A stretch of DNA of 64,000 nucleotides from Candidatus Defluviilinea proxima (GTDB taxonomy: Bacteria > Chloroflexota > Anaerolineae > Anaerolineales > Villigracilaceae): positions 3,115,501 through 3,179,500 of the forward strand of contig JADKIW010000001.1 of the NCBI GenBank assembly GCA_016721115.1, written 5' to 3'. Shown here one piece after another: positions 26,821-34,963 of this stretch (its first letter is position 1; the number at the start of each line of letters is the position of its first letter). The notes under the pieces are model-generated. The model worked only from the letters and a program-made list of their open reading frames with translations. It was not told where the DNA came from and made no database searches. Both the position numbers and the translations under genes were made by a program.

Positions 26821-26888
26821 TCATATGGGGAGAAGAAAGTTTTCGAGATAGGACCAGCTTTCGGGTAAGAGTGAAGCGCTTAAACGTC

Positions 26889-26923
26889 ACGGGACAAGCC
26901 TGCGTATGACTTGTCCCGTTTTC
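26889..26923 (+). terminator. terminator after the repeat lipoprotein
   Basis: Arms acgggacaag and cttgtcccgt, 11-base loop, then TTTT. It also lies next to the end of the convergent MFS gene. Confidence 0.85.
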
Positions 26924-26947
26924 GTGAGGAGAAGAGCCTATGTTGCG

Positions 26948-28198
26948 TTAATCCGTTGCGGCTGGCTCAGGTTCGATCAAAGGAGCGGGGGAGTGATGAA
27001 CTTTGTTGAGAACGATAAATCCGATTGTGGATAACGTTCCAATAAACCCGCAAAGGATCCAAAGTAGATTGGGGTTGGAGCCATCGAGGATCAGCCCAGC
27101 GAAATAGGGACCGACCGTAAATGCGATGCTCCACGTAAGCCCGGAGACGGCCATGTAGCGCCCGCGCATATCTTCAGGGGCAAAGTTCGCAACGATAGAT
27201 TGCTGGAACGGCGTCACGACCATTTCGCCGATCGTGATAACGACCATGGCTACGATAAAAAACACGAAGCTATTGGCAAAACCGTACATGGCGAACCCGA
27301 TCGCATAAAGGAATGCGCCTGCGGCCATCATGTTCAGTGGCTTGAATTTTTCGAGTCGGCGCGTGGTCCAGAACTGGAGGAAAACAACGATGATGGCGTT
27401 GATGCTGAGAAGTAAACTGTAGCGGAACTCAGGCAGACCACGTTGGTCACGCAGGAACACACCTAAAGTGGAGTTCATGTTCATGTAGACGAGGGTCATC
27501 ATCACGCTTACGCCGACGAAGGCAAGGAAGGGAGTATCCTTGAATACACGGCCGTACCCTGCAAAGGTCTGTTTCATTGATTCAGGTTTTGCATCAGGAT
27601 GCGCTTCTGGTTTGGTTTCGGGCAGTGCAAAGAGCACAATGCTAGCTGCGATAACGCTGATGACCGCATCCACAACGAACAGGGTGAGATAGGAATGTGC
27701 GATGAGCAAGCCTGCGATGGGCGGGGCAATGATGACGGCTACATTGAACACCACACGGATGATGCCGTAGCCCTCTGCACGTTTATCGGGCGGAAGTAGG
27801 TCTGCTACAACCGCTTCATGCGCTGGACCTCCGATACTGCTCAGTGTGCCGACCACCACCACGACTGCGACGAAGACCGCCAATGTGGGAGCGAATCCCA
27901 TTCCCAGAGCGCTGATCGAAGAAAGGATCAAGCTGGCGATGATGACAGTTTTGCGTCCCATGCGGTCTGCGATGGCACCTCCCAGCGCGGAACCTGCCAT
28001 GCCTGAAACAGAGAATACAGCAAAGAGTATGCCCACTGTCGCCATACCGATATCGTATTTTTGGGTAAGGTAAAGCGCAAAGAATGGGTAGAGCATGAAG
28101 CCACCGAGTCGATCTATGAACACGATGACGTTATATATCCAGAATGCGCGCGGATATTCGTTATAAGTTTTCTTGGTTCTCTCAAGCAAGGTATTCAT
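26948..28198 (-). CDS. MFS transporter (DHA1 drug-efflux type)
   Basis: 416 residues with twelve predicted membrane helices in two sets of six around a hydrophilic loop near residues 195-215 (PETKPEAHPDAKPES). The MFS motif A-like loop is GGAIADRMGRKTVI between helices 2 and 3. GGAG precedes the ATG by 4-5 bases. It is the last gene of a minus-strand set with the ArsR-type regulator and the 80-residue protein, so it is likely regulated efflux; the substrate is unknown. Confidence 0.9.
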   Translation of the reverse strand: MNTLLERTKKTYNEYPRAFWIYNVIVFIDRLGGFMLYPFFALYLTQKYDIGMATVGILFAVFSVSGMAGSALGGAIADRMGRKTVIIASLILSSISALGMGFAPTLAVFVAVVVVVGTLSSIGGPAHEAVVADLLPPDKRAEGYGIIRVVFNVAVIIAPPIAGLLIAHSYLTLFVVDAVISVIAASIVLFALPETKPEAHPDAKPESMKQTFAGYGRVFKDTPFLAFVGVSVMMTLVYMNMNSTLGVFLRDQRGLPEFRYSLLLSINAIIVVFLQFWTTRRLEKFKPLNMMAAGAFLYAIGFAMYGFANSFVFFIVAMVVITIGEMVVTPFQQSIVANFAPEDMRGRYMAVSGLTWSIAFTVGPYFAGLILDGSNPNLLWILCGFIGTLSTIGFIVLNKVHHSPAPLIEPEPAATD

Positions 28199-28310
28199 TT
28201 TTCTCCAAAATTAAATGCGACGTTCTATGAGTTGCTTCTCTAAATATAGAACATCATTTTGTAAATTTACCCATGTGAAGGGATGGTTTTACACTGGTCA
28301 AAAGGACAGG

Positions 28311-28553
28311 TTAGCGGGCAAAACTGTTTGATGGTGGGGTGTGGCAGGTAACAGCAGGAACCTCGTAGCGATTACGGATCTGTTTGCCGGTTGCGATCAT
28401 CCAGTTGGCGAAGTTGTACATGGTCCGCGCGAACAAGCCTGATTGATTTGTTCGTGATTGGGTGGCTGTTTTTGCAAACCTGTTCTTTTCACTTTGTTTG
28501 AGAATATCCTGACGGTGATCCTCGGCCAGATATTCACTATGCCAGTTGTTCAT
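28311..28553 (-). CDS. small protein of unknown function in the ArsR-MFS operon
   Basis: 80 residues, no recognised family. It is mostly hydrophilic, with a central FARTMYNFANWMIATGKQIRNRYE helix-like segment and a C-terminal CHTPPSNS tail. A strong Shine-Dalgarno (AAGGAG, spacing 6) and its position 28 bases after the regulator gene support translation. It has no signal peptide or membrane helix. Confidence 0.7.
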   Translation of the reverse strand: MNNWHSEYLAEDHRQDILKQSEKNRFAKTATQSRTNQSGLFARTMYNFANWMIATGKQIRNRYEVPAVTCHTPPSNSFAR

Positions 28554-28581
28554 TTGTTACTCCTTTGGCGAAAAGGTCTTG

Positions 28582-29673
28582 CTAACTTCTCAATAAAAAG
28601 GCGCTGACGGCCTTGAGTGTCTTCTCAATACGACCTTCGTTCAAGACATAAACTTTTGATCCGTTTTCTCTCCTTTCTTGTAAATAACCTGTGACCGTGA
28701 GTTGGGTCAGATAACGTGAGACGCTTGGCTGGCTCAGGTTCGTCTCTTCCATGATGTCCTGTACACGTAACTCGCCTCTTTCTGTTGCCAGTTGAAGGAT
28801 GTGCAGGCGAGTATCATCGGCCAGTGCTGAGAGTCTCGCGACGATCTCATTGCGGTCAAGTTCAGGGATGCGTTCTCCGGTCCCTTCGGGTTGGCGTGCC
28901 CCAAACGTAATATACAAAGTATCGCCAACTTGCTCTACATGATTGTAGGGGCCAATATGTGGGTTAGGAACAAAAACGATGCGCTCCGCAGTATCCAGCT
29001 TTTTGCACCAACGCGATTCATCCAGTTCTTGGCCGGTCACAAACTTGGCGGCTTCGATGCGAGTCATGCTCGTCAGGTCAAAGTTTTTGAAAGCGCGGAC
29101 CGATTCCTGCACCATGGGTTGTACGCGTTTCCATTCGGGGGCAAGGTAGTTTTCCCAAAGCCAGTTCAAGTGAGTGACGAGAAAATCCTTTAGCGCAGGA
29201 GGGTCCATTACGAGATCATATGCACGCCTTTCGAGCTTGATGTCAACATGATCTTTGCCAAAGCGTTCTTCGAGGAATGCGATATAGGTTTCTCTTGACG
29301 CAAGGACTTGATCCCAATCCACGCTTTCTGGCTGTTTGTTTTCAAGCGAAATGGTGGCATATGCATTCAGTAACTTGTCCTTGATTGCAATCGGATCCGT
29401 GTTTTCGAGACGCACCAAATAGGCAGGGAAGGTGATCCCATTTTCATCAGGGATCAGGGCAAAGAAGAACCCGATCATTGCGAGTTGATGATTTTCCAAT
29501 TCCTTTTTCTTCATCCGCGCTTGTGTTTTAGCAACCCAATCGTGAACGCCAGGCGTACCGTCGCCTTCCTTTGCCAAAAGAAACATGCTGGAAAAGATGT
29601 TTTGTGTTGGCACCAGAGAAACGTCAATTGTTTTGGACGCGGGTTTTTCAAGGACAACTGGGAAGGGTGGCAT
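28582..29673 (-). CDS. ArsR-family transcriptional regulator with large N-terminal domain
   Basis: About 363 residues. The C-terminal 90 form a winged helix of ArsR type: ALADDTRLHILQLA, DIMEETNLSQPSVSRYLTQL (recognition helix) and VYVLNEG wing. The N-terminal 260 residues are a DUF5937-like region of unknown ligand. I place the start at 29673 (MPPFPVVLEK) because GGAG lies 6 bases ahead and because a perfect palindromic operator (29696-29733) then falls just outside the gene. Longer frames from 29712 or 29811 would run through the operator or the neighbouring terminator. Probably represses its own operon. Confidence 0.85.
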   Translation of the reverse strand: MPPFPVVLEKPASKTIDVSLVPTQNIFSSMFLLAKEGDGTPGVHDWVAKTQARMKKKELENHQLAMIGFFFALIPDENGITFPAYLVRLENTDPIAIKDKLLNAYATISLENKQPESVDWDQVLASRETYIAFLEERFGKDHVDIKLERRAYDLVMDPPALKDFLVTHLNWLWENYLAPEWKRVQPMVQESVRAFKNFDLTSMTRIEAAKFVTGQELDESRWCKKLDTAERIVFVPNPHIGPYNHVEQVGDTLYITFGARQPEGTGERIPELDRNEIVARLSALADDTRLHILQLATERGELRVQDIMEETNLSQPSVSRYLTQLTVTGYLQERRENGSKVYVLNEGRIEKTLKAVSAFLLRS

Positions 29674-29695
29674 GGATGGCTCCGATTTCTCTCTT

Positions 29696-29733
29696 ATATT
29701 TACATTATTCATAAAATTGAATAATGTAAATAT
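29696..29733. promoter_or_regulatory. ArsR-type palindromic operator
   Basis: Perfect 15-base arms atatttacattattc and gaataatgtaaatat separated by 8 bases, centred about 42 bases upstream of the regulator start. On the minus strand TTTACA and TAATGT, 17 bases apart, lie within the palindrome and could be the -35 and -10 boxes, so repressor binding would block the promoter. Confidence 0.8.
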
Positions 29734-29771
29734 TTTAACCAGATAGGCATATTTGTCAAGGTTTCTGGGAA

Positions 29772-29806
29772 TAAAAAATCCCCGCAGAATAAATTTCTGC
29801 GGGGAT
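29772..29806 (-). terminator. terminator of the LysM gene
   Basis: Arms atccccgcagaa and ttctgcggggat; read on the minus strand it is followed by a T-run (A6 on plus at 29773-29778). It lies 45 bases beyond the stop of the LysM gene. Confidence 0.88.
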
Positions 29807-29850
29807 AACATTCTCGGTTCTTTTTGGACCTTCAGCCTGTTTCAGCGGTC

Positions 29851-31014
29851 CTATGGCTTGGGTGTACCCTCGACGGCTACTCCGACCCAAGTGAACACGC
29901 GCTTATCACTGAATGCGCCAGCCGAGTCGTACACTGGTTTCCCTTGCTCGTCCACACCGTTTTGGCGCACCGTGCTGACCCACCAGCGGATCACATGAGC
30001 CAAATTATCATTCGGGCGGAAGGATTTGGGGACAATGTATTTTGTGTCTTTCACATATTCTGTTAAGCGCAAGCCTTCGCCAGATGTCACATCTTCAATT
30101 GTTACCTGATAGGCTTCGTTGTCTCGTAATGTGCCAATGGACGCCCATTGCAATGTGACCACATCGTTGGCAAGGGTGAAGGCCGCGCCGTCCGCAGGCA
30201 GAAGCAGGTTCGGGGCCTGATAGGGAGGCGGAAGAGTCGCTGTGGGGGTGGGGCCTGGTGTGGCAAATCGTTCACATAGTGGGATGACGATCGTTGATCC
30301 AATAAAAACATTATCGGATGAGAGACCGTTGTAAAACTTGATTGCATCCTGCGAAACATTGTAAGTTGCCGCAATCGCAGAAAGCGAATCATTTTCTTGA
30401 ACTGTGTAAAAAGCTTTTTCACAAGCCTGTGCAGTTTGTGTAGCCTCGTTAGGGACATCTGTTGGAGGCGGTGCAGGCGTGGCTGTTGGGTACGGAATTT
30501 TCAGTACTTTGCCTTCAGAAATGATACAACTCGATGGCAGGTTGTTGAGCACGACAATACTTTGCACTGAAACACTAAAGAAGTAAGCGAGGCCGTTGCA
30601 GGTATCTCCCGCTTTAACTTGGTATTCAATAGGCGGTAGAGGCGTTTCGGTTGGAATAGGTGTGAGCGTTGGGGTGTCGGTTGGAATGGGCGTGATGGTA
30701 GGAGTGTTTGTGGGTGTCCCTACGGCCGTGGGTTCCGTGATCGTAGTGCCAGTGACACCAGACCCCAAGACAAAGTAAACCACTGCTGCGCCGACCAATA
30801 GAATGATCACAAGCGCCGCGAGAGCCACGGGTAAGCTGAGCGTAATTTCAGGCATGCGGCTTGCCTGCATACCTGTTTCAACTTTCTTCGATTTTGGAGC
30901 GGCTTTCGCCGTCAGTTCTGTGCCGCATACGAGACAGCGTGTAGCATTCTCGCTCAAGCGTGTTCCGCATGTAGGGCAGACCTTTGTTTTTTGTGGGTTA
31001 TTTTCTTGAAGCAT
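29851..31014 (-). CDS. zinc-ribbon, membrane-anchored protein with two LysM domains
   Basis: 387 residues from the ATG at 31014. A rubredoxin-like zinc ribbon (CPTCG...CLVCG, C13, C16, C27, C30) lies in the cytoplasm, then one membrane helix at about 61-84, a Thr/Pro linker with repeated TPT/IPT units, a LysM (YQVKAGDTCNGLAYFFSVS), a second LysM (YTVQENDSLSAIAATYNVS) and a C-terminal Ig/FnIII-like domain. It probably binds cell-wall glycan outside while the ribbon binds a partner inside. The earlier frame start at 31041 would overlap the promoter TATAAT at 31025-31030, so the ATG at 31014 is preferred. Confidence 0.85.
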   Translation of the reverse strand: MLQENNPQKTKVCPTCGTRLSENATRCLVCGTELTAKAAPKSKKVETGMQASRMPEITLSLPVALAALVIILLVGAAVVYFVLGSGVTGTTITEPTAVGTPTNTPTITPIPTDTPTLTPIPTETPLPPIEYQVKAGDTCNGLAYFFSVSVQSIVVLNNLPSSCIISEGKVLKIPYPTATPAPPPTDVPNEATQTAQACEKAFYTVQENDSLSAIAATYNVSQDAIKFYNGLSSDNVFIGSTIVIPLCERFATPGPTPTATLPPPYQAPNLLLPADGAAFTLANDVVTLQWASIGTLRDNEAYQVTIEDVTSGEGLRLTEYVKDTKYIVPKSFRPNDNLAHVIRWWVSTVRQNGVDEQGKPVYDSAGAFSDKRVFTWVGVAVEGTPKP

Positions 31015-31024
31015 AACGGCGGGA

Positions 31025-31030
31025 ATTATA
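31025..31030 (-). promoter_or_regulatory. extended -10 promoter for the LysM gene (near-leaderless)
   Basis: On the minus strand the sequence is TGgTATAATtCCCGCCgttATG. Only 10 bases separate TATAAT from the start codon, and there is no Shine-Dalgarno, so the mRNA would have almost no leader. Confidence 0.65.
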
Positions 31031-31068
31031 CCATTGAACAATTTTTGGGATTTTTGACAACTTGCCTG

Positions 31069-31101
31069 AGACTTCGGAAGTCTTCAAGACTTCCGAAGTC
31101 T
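31069..31101. repeat. 33-bp perfect palindrome after the ABC-F gene
   Basis: Arms agacttcggaagtctt and aagacttccgaagtct around one base. It lies between the LysM gene start and the ABC-F gene end. No T-run directly follows; it is probably an interspersed palindrome that may also slow transcription. Confidence 0.75.
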
Positions 31102-31134
31102 GGCGGCTACTTTTTGACGACAGACCGCTTCTTT

Positions 31135-32790
31135 CTATGTTTTAGCCTGCTTCGCTCCGAACAAATTGACCTCAGCCTTGGCCGCATAATCGCTATATCC
31201 GCCGACATATTCAGTGACCTTTGAGTCTTTCAACTCAAAAATGCGGCTGACGGTTCGATCCAAAAAGTAGCGGTCATGCGAAATGACGAGAACGGTCCCG
31301 TTAAATTCTTCGAGCGCGTTCTCTAACACTTCTGCAGATGCAATATCGAGGTTGTTTGTTGGTTCATCGAGTAACAAGAAGTTTGCTCCTGATAGAACGA
31401 GTAAAGCTAATTGCAGACGACTCCGTTCACCACCTGAAAGCGACCCGACTTTTTGAGTTGCTTGTTGGTAGGTGAATAGATAGCGGGTTAGTAATGAGAC
31501 GGCTCGACCTTCGTTCATGTTCCCATACAATCGGACCGTATCGATCACGGATTTATCAAAATCCAGAGTCTCATGCTCTTGCGCGTAGTAACCGACCTTT
31601 ACACTAGGTCCGATCTTGATCTCACCGAGAGTGGGGTGTTCTTCGCCAAGAATCAAACGCAACATCACAGATTTACCCGCGCCATTTGCACCGATCAACC
31701 CCACACGTTCGCCATGCCGAATCAAGAATGTGATGTTATTCAATACTTTTCGGTGGGAAAATTCTTTCGTCACAGAATCAAATTCCAAAACCTGATTCGA
31801 CCCGCGCCAGCCGTTGAGAGCCAAGTCCATTTTGCGGCGTTCGAGTATGGGGCGGTCGATCTTTTCGATACGGTCAATACGCGCCTCCATGGCGTGGATG
31901 CGTGTCGCAAATTTATCGTTAAATACGACCCACACTTTATACCGCTTCAACGCCATTTCCAATCGTCCGATCTCGCGTTGTTGGATCTGATACAACTCTT
32001 CCTGCCGCGCGAGTCGTTCTTCCTTGTCGATGATGTATTCGGTGTAGTTGCCGATAAAGGTTGTGATCTTGCCGTCTTCGATCTCGGCAATGTGTGTGGT
32101 GACCGCATCAAGGATGTAACGGTCATGTGAAATGATGGCGACCGCTCCGGGGTACTCGACGATGAGCTTTTCAAGATACGCCTTGCCGGGCATATCAAGG
32201 TGATTATCGGGTTCGTCCAATAGCAACACTGATGGACGCAACAACAGCAGCTGTGCCAGCCCGATTAGTTTTTTTTGTCCACCGCTCAATGCGCTGACAG
32301 GTTTCTCGAAATCGGATTCGGGCAGGCCTAGTCCGCGCAGTAACTCGCGAACACGTGACTCGTAGTTCAGCCCGCCAAGGGATTCGAGTTCGTCCAAAAG
32401 TTTTTGCTGGGACTCAAGAGTCCGCTCGAGAGCTTTTGGGTTGTTGTAGACTTCAGGCTCCCCCAACTTTTCTTCGAGGCGAAGCAGTTCTAGGTCAATT
32501 TCTTTGATGCGTGGATTTCCATCCAGCGCAAGAGATAAGGCAGTTCGGCTGGGGTCGAATTCGGGATGTTGTGGCAGATATCCGACCGTCACACCCTTGG
32601 CACGGATGACCGTCCCGCCTTTTTCGGGGGCGTGTTCGCCCGTGATCAATTTGAACAGCGATGATTTGCCTGCGCCGTTCGGACCGATGAGGCCGATCTT
32701 CTGATCGTGCTGGATCTCCCAACTGAGGTCGCGAAAGATGGCGTGCGCGCCAAGGATAAGGCTTGCGTTTGAAACTGTGATCGAGATCAT
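31135..32790 (-). CDS. ABC-F family ATPase (ribosome-associated type)
   Basis: 551 residues with two ATP-binding domains and no membrane helix. Domain 1 has Walker A GPNGAGKSS (36-44), LSGGQKK and LLLDEPDNHLD; domain 2 has GANGAGKSV, LSGGERSR and LLLDEPTNNLD. The linker between them is charged and helical (RLARQEELYQIQQREIGRLE). ABC-F proteins act on the ribosome in translation control or antibiotic protection. The Walker B of domain 1 has EPDNHLD where EPTNHLD is usual. Which ABC-F subgroup it is cannot be told here. Confidence 0.92.
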   Translation of the reverse strand: MISITVSNASLILGAHAIFRDLSWEIQHDQKIGLIGPNGAGKSSLFKLITGEHAPEKGGTVIRAKGVTVGYLPQHPEFDPSRTALSLALDGNPRIKEIDLELLRLEEKLGEPEVYNNPKALERTLESQQKLLDELESLGGLNYESRVRELLRGLGLPESDFEKPVSALSGGQKKLIGLAQLLLLRPSVLLLDEPDNHLDMPGKAYLEKLIVEYPGAVAIISHDRYILDAVTTHIAEIEDGKITTFIGNYTEYIIDKEERLARQEELYQIQQREIGRLEMALKRYKVWVVFNDKFATRIHAMEARIDRIEKIDRPILERRKMDLALNGWRGSNQVLEFDSVTKEFSHRKVLNNITFLIRHGERVGLIGANGAGKSVMLRLILGEEHPTLGEIKIGPSVKVGYYAQEHETLDFDKSVIDTVRLYGNMNEGRAVSLLTRYLFTYQQATQKVGSLSGGERSRLQLALLVLSGANFLLLDEPTNNLDIASAEVLENALEEFNGTVLVISHDRYFLDRTVSRIFELKDSKVTEYVGGYSDYAAKAEVNLFGAKQAKT

Positions 32791-32809
32791 GTGTACTCCA
32801 TTTTACTCC

Positions 32810-32929
32810 GGTGGTTGAGCGCGAGCAGTCGAAACCACAACTAACCAGGATTATTCTTGTAACAAGAGTTGTTTTGCTTACTTGGTGGTCTCGATACGAG
32901 CCGACGAACACGGCTCTACTCGACCACCA
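32810..32929. repeat. about 120-bp MITE-like element, copy 2
   Basis: It begins ggtggttgag and ends ctcgaccacc; inner cgaaaccac and ggtggtctcgata segments and the ttttgctta centre match the element at 8849-8971 in order. No coding capacity. Confidence 0.75.
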
Positions 32930-32940
32930 TAATTGGATTA

Positions 32941-32971
32941 AAACAAAAACGCCGCAGGCGACTGCGGCGTG
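32941..32971 (-). terminator. terminator of the 31-residue gene
   Basis: On plus: aaacaaaa then acgccgcag, gcga, ctgcggcgt. Read on minus it is a 9-bp GC-rich stem with a tetraloop followed by gTTTTTgTTTT, a strong intrinsic terminator 23 bases past the small ORF stop. Confidence 0.85.
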
Positions 32972-32993
32972 ATAGACGAAAGAAGGGCTTATT

Positions 32994-33089
32994 TCATCCA
33001 GGCAACAGGCGCGATTCGAGGAAGCCCTTGAAGTTGAATCCACGCACACCGATGCATAGGAAGGTGTTGCCAGAACTTTGGTATCTCAT
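32994..33089 (-). CDS. possible 31-residue small protein with own promoter and terminator
   Basis: The minus strand reads ATG..TGA for 31 residues, beginning MRYQSSGNTFLCIGV and ending ESRLLPG, with a GFNFKGFLE core. A TGcTATAAT box lies 9 bases before the ATG and an intrinsic terminator follows, so a discrete transcript of roughly 150 bases is predicted. No Shine-Dalgarno: translation would be leaderless. It matches no family I know. The alternative is a small non-coding RNA. Confidence 0.5.
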   Translation of the reverse strand: MRYQSSGNTFLCIGVRGFNFKGFLESRLLPG

Positions 33090-33098
33090 AATGGCGGG

Positions 33099-33104
33099 AT
33101 TATA
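33099..33104 (-). promoter_or_regulatory. extended -10 promoter of the small gene
   Basis: Minus strand TGcTATAATcCCGCCattATG, nearly the same string as upstream of the LysM gene (31025-31030). Confidence 0.6.
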
Positions 33105-33125
33105 GCATTAATTCATTCGATGGCT

Positions 33126-33131
33126 TATAAT
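33126..33131 (+). promoter_or_regulatory. -10 promoter of the TIR-SUMF1 gene
   Basis: TATAAT 22 bases before the ATG at 33154, divergent from the minus-strand promoter at 33099 with only 21 bases between the two boxes. Confidence 0.5.
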
Positions 33132-33153
33132 TTGTGTACGATGGGAATATCAC

Positions 33154-34857
33154 ATGGCGCGCATTGAAAAGACAGTCTTCATCAGTTATCGTCGCAAGGA
33201 CATCTCTTGGGCATTGGCGGTGTATCAATATTTGACTAGCCAGAAATATGATGTTTTTTTTGACTATACCAGTATCCCAAGCGGAGACTTTGAACAAATC
33301 ATTGTCAGCAACATCAAGGCACGTGCTCATTTTGTTTTGATATTGACTCCAACTTCATTGGATCGTTGTAGCAACCCGGGCGATTGGCTGAGACGTGAAA
33401 TCGAAACAGCAATTGATGAAAAGCGTAACATTATCCCGTTGTTTTTCGATGGTTTTAGTTTTGGCTCACCAACTGCCGTTGAAAAATTAACAGGGAAACT
33501 ATCAACGATCAATCGCTACAATGGCTTGGATATCCCTTCTGGTTATTTCATGGAAGGCATGGAGAGATTACGCGGCCGTTATTTGAACATTGCATTGGAT
33601 GCCGTATTACATCCAGTCTCTGATGAAGTGCAAAAAGTGGTTAAGGAAGAGCAGATAGCAGCTAATAAAGCAGTATTGTTAGAACAAAAAGAAAAAGAAA
33701 TTAAAAAACATGCTCATGTTGAAATAGTTGAGAAGATTAGGGAAGAAAAACTTCCACGCGAAAGCCTTGCGAAGGTTAATTCCCAACGTGATGTTAGTGG
33801 GGAGTTGAACAATGCAAAGAAGGGACAAGCCACTCACGAGGCGAAAGTCAAGCAACCCTTAAAAGAAACCGGCGTAGTAAAGCCTGAATCCAACAGGCAA
33901 GTAATGAAGAAGATTCCGTTATGGGGTGTTGGATTGATGGCCTTTGTTATTTTTGCGTTGATTATTTGGGGTGCCTTATCACTTCCTGCTTCTCCCGAGT
34001 CGACGCAAACCCCTTTGTCTGAGTCGACTCAAACATTGTCAGCCACGCAGACACCTGTTATTAGCCTGGCGACAAAAACACCTATACCAGTAACAAGCAC
34101 GGCAACCATTGTTCCAATGCCAGCCTTTGAAATTGGCTCAACCTTGACTGGTGAAGACGGCGCAACTCTCCTTTACGTGCCAGCGGGCGAATTTATAATG
34201 GGAGACGACGATCATCCAAATGCGCAGCCTGTTCACAAGGTAAAACTGGATGCTTTCTGGATTGACCAAACTGAAGTAACGATAAAACAGTATGTAGCGT
34301 GTGTTTCTGATAATGGTTGTAAGCCGCCAGCCGAGACCAAATCCTACAATCGTTCTGATTATTATGGTAATGCTCAGTTTAATGATTATCCCGTTATATA
34401 CGTTTCTTGGGAAAACGCAAATGCCTATTGTGCATGGTCAAAACGTAGGTTGCCCACTGAGGCAGAATGGGAAAAAGCTGCGCGCGGTGTTGATGGATGG
34501 ACTTATCCGTGGGGTAATAACCCGCCAAATAATAGTTTATTGAATTACAACGAAAAAATTGGTGATACGACTGAGGTTTTTAGATATCCTGATGGACGCA
34601 GTGTGTATGGCGCGTATGATATGGCTGGTAATGTTTGGGAATGGGTGAGTGATTGGTATCAAAGTGACTACTATTCCACACTTGAGGATGGTGTCTCTAA
34701 TCCTAAGGGACCCTCCAGTGGTGATGGTCGAGTAGTGCGCAGCAGTTCATATTATATGGATAAATATCATGTCAGTATTACCGAGCGTAATAATTGGAAT
34801 CCCATGTCGCCCAGTTACGGTTTGGGATTCCGCTGTGCCATGAACGCTTCTGAATAA
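33154..34857 (+). CDS. TIR domain - transmembrane - SUMF1 (formylglycine-generating-enzyme-like) fusion
   Basis: 567 residues. Residues 1-150 are a TIR domain: FISYRRKD (9-16), DVFFDYTSI, and DWLRREIETAI carrying the putative NADase glutamate E82. A charged, probably coiled region at 155-250 leads to one membrane helix at about 254-277, then a Thr/Pro linker and a SUMF1/FGE-sulfatase domain from about 325 to the end (YVPAGEFIMG, RRLPTEAEWEKAARG, YDMAGNVWEWVSDW, LGFRCA). The TIR would be cytoplasmic and the SUMF1-like sensor outside. SUMF1 domains in bacteria often bind ligands or partners without formylglycine activity. It may be a membrane receptor coupling an external signal to NAD-linked TIR action (inference). 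Confidence 0.9.
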   Translation: MARIEKTVFISYRRKDISWALAVYQYLTSQKYDVFFDYTSIPSGDFEQIIVSNIKARAHFVLILTPTSLDRCSNPGDWLRREIETAIDEKRNIIPLFFDGFSFGSPTAVEKLTGKLSTINRYNGLDIPSGYFMEGMERLRGRYLNIALDAVLHPVSDEVQKVVKEEQIAANKAVLLEQKEKEIKKHAHVEIVEKIREEKLPRESLAKVNSQRDVSGELNNAKKGQATHEAKVKQPLKETGVVKPESNRQVMKKIPLWGVGLMAFVIFALIIWGALSLPASPESTQTPLSESTQTLSATQTPVISLATKTPIPVTSTATIVPMPAFEIGSTLTGEDGATLLYVPAGEFIMGDDDHPNAQPVHKVKLDAFWIDQTEVTIKQYVACVSDNGCKPPAETKSYNRSDYYGNAQFNDYPVIYVSWENANAYCAWSKRRLPTEAEWEKAARGVDGWTYPWGNNPPNNSLLNYNEKIGDTTEVFRYPDGRSVYGAYDMAGNVWEWVSDWYQSDYYSTLEDGVSNPKGPSSGDGRVVRSSSYYMDKYHVSITERNNWNPMSPSYGLGFRCAMNASE

Positions 34858-34885
34858 CGCCCTTCCTCAAACGTCATCCATCTGA

Positions 34886-34891
34886 TAAAAT
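34886..34891 (+). promoter_or_regulatory. candidate -10 box upstream of typA
   Basis: TGaTAAAAT about 200 bases before typA and 42 bases before an intrinsic terminator at 34933. The -35 region is weak. Confidence 0.3.
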
Positions 34892-34932
34892 ACAACTCGC
34901 ACGCCGAAAGCTTTGATCTAATTCAAAAAAGG

Positions 34933-34963
34933 AACCCTCGGCCTTTCCCCGTCGGGGGTTTTT
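34933..34963 (+). terminator. terminator between the TIR-SUMF1 gene and typA
   Basis: Stem aaccctcg / cgggggtt (one G-T pair) with a 12-base loop, then TTTT. It ends the TIR-SUMF1 transcript, or could attenuate a transcript started at 34886. The following 34975-35040 holds degenerate copies of ggtctatcgtc/ggaccttggac-like words and no gene. Confidence 0.65.

Noticed and set aside
29674..29811. Longer N-terminus of the ArsR-type regulator
   Set aside because: It would translate through the operator palindrome and a neighbouring terminator; the start at 29673 has a good ribosome site.
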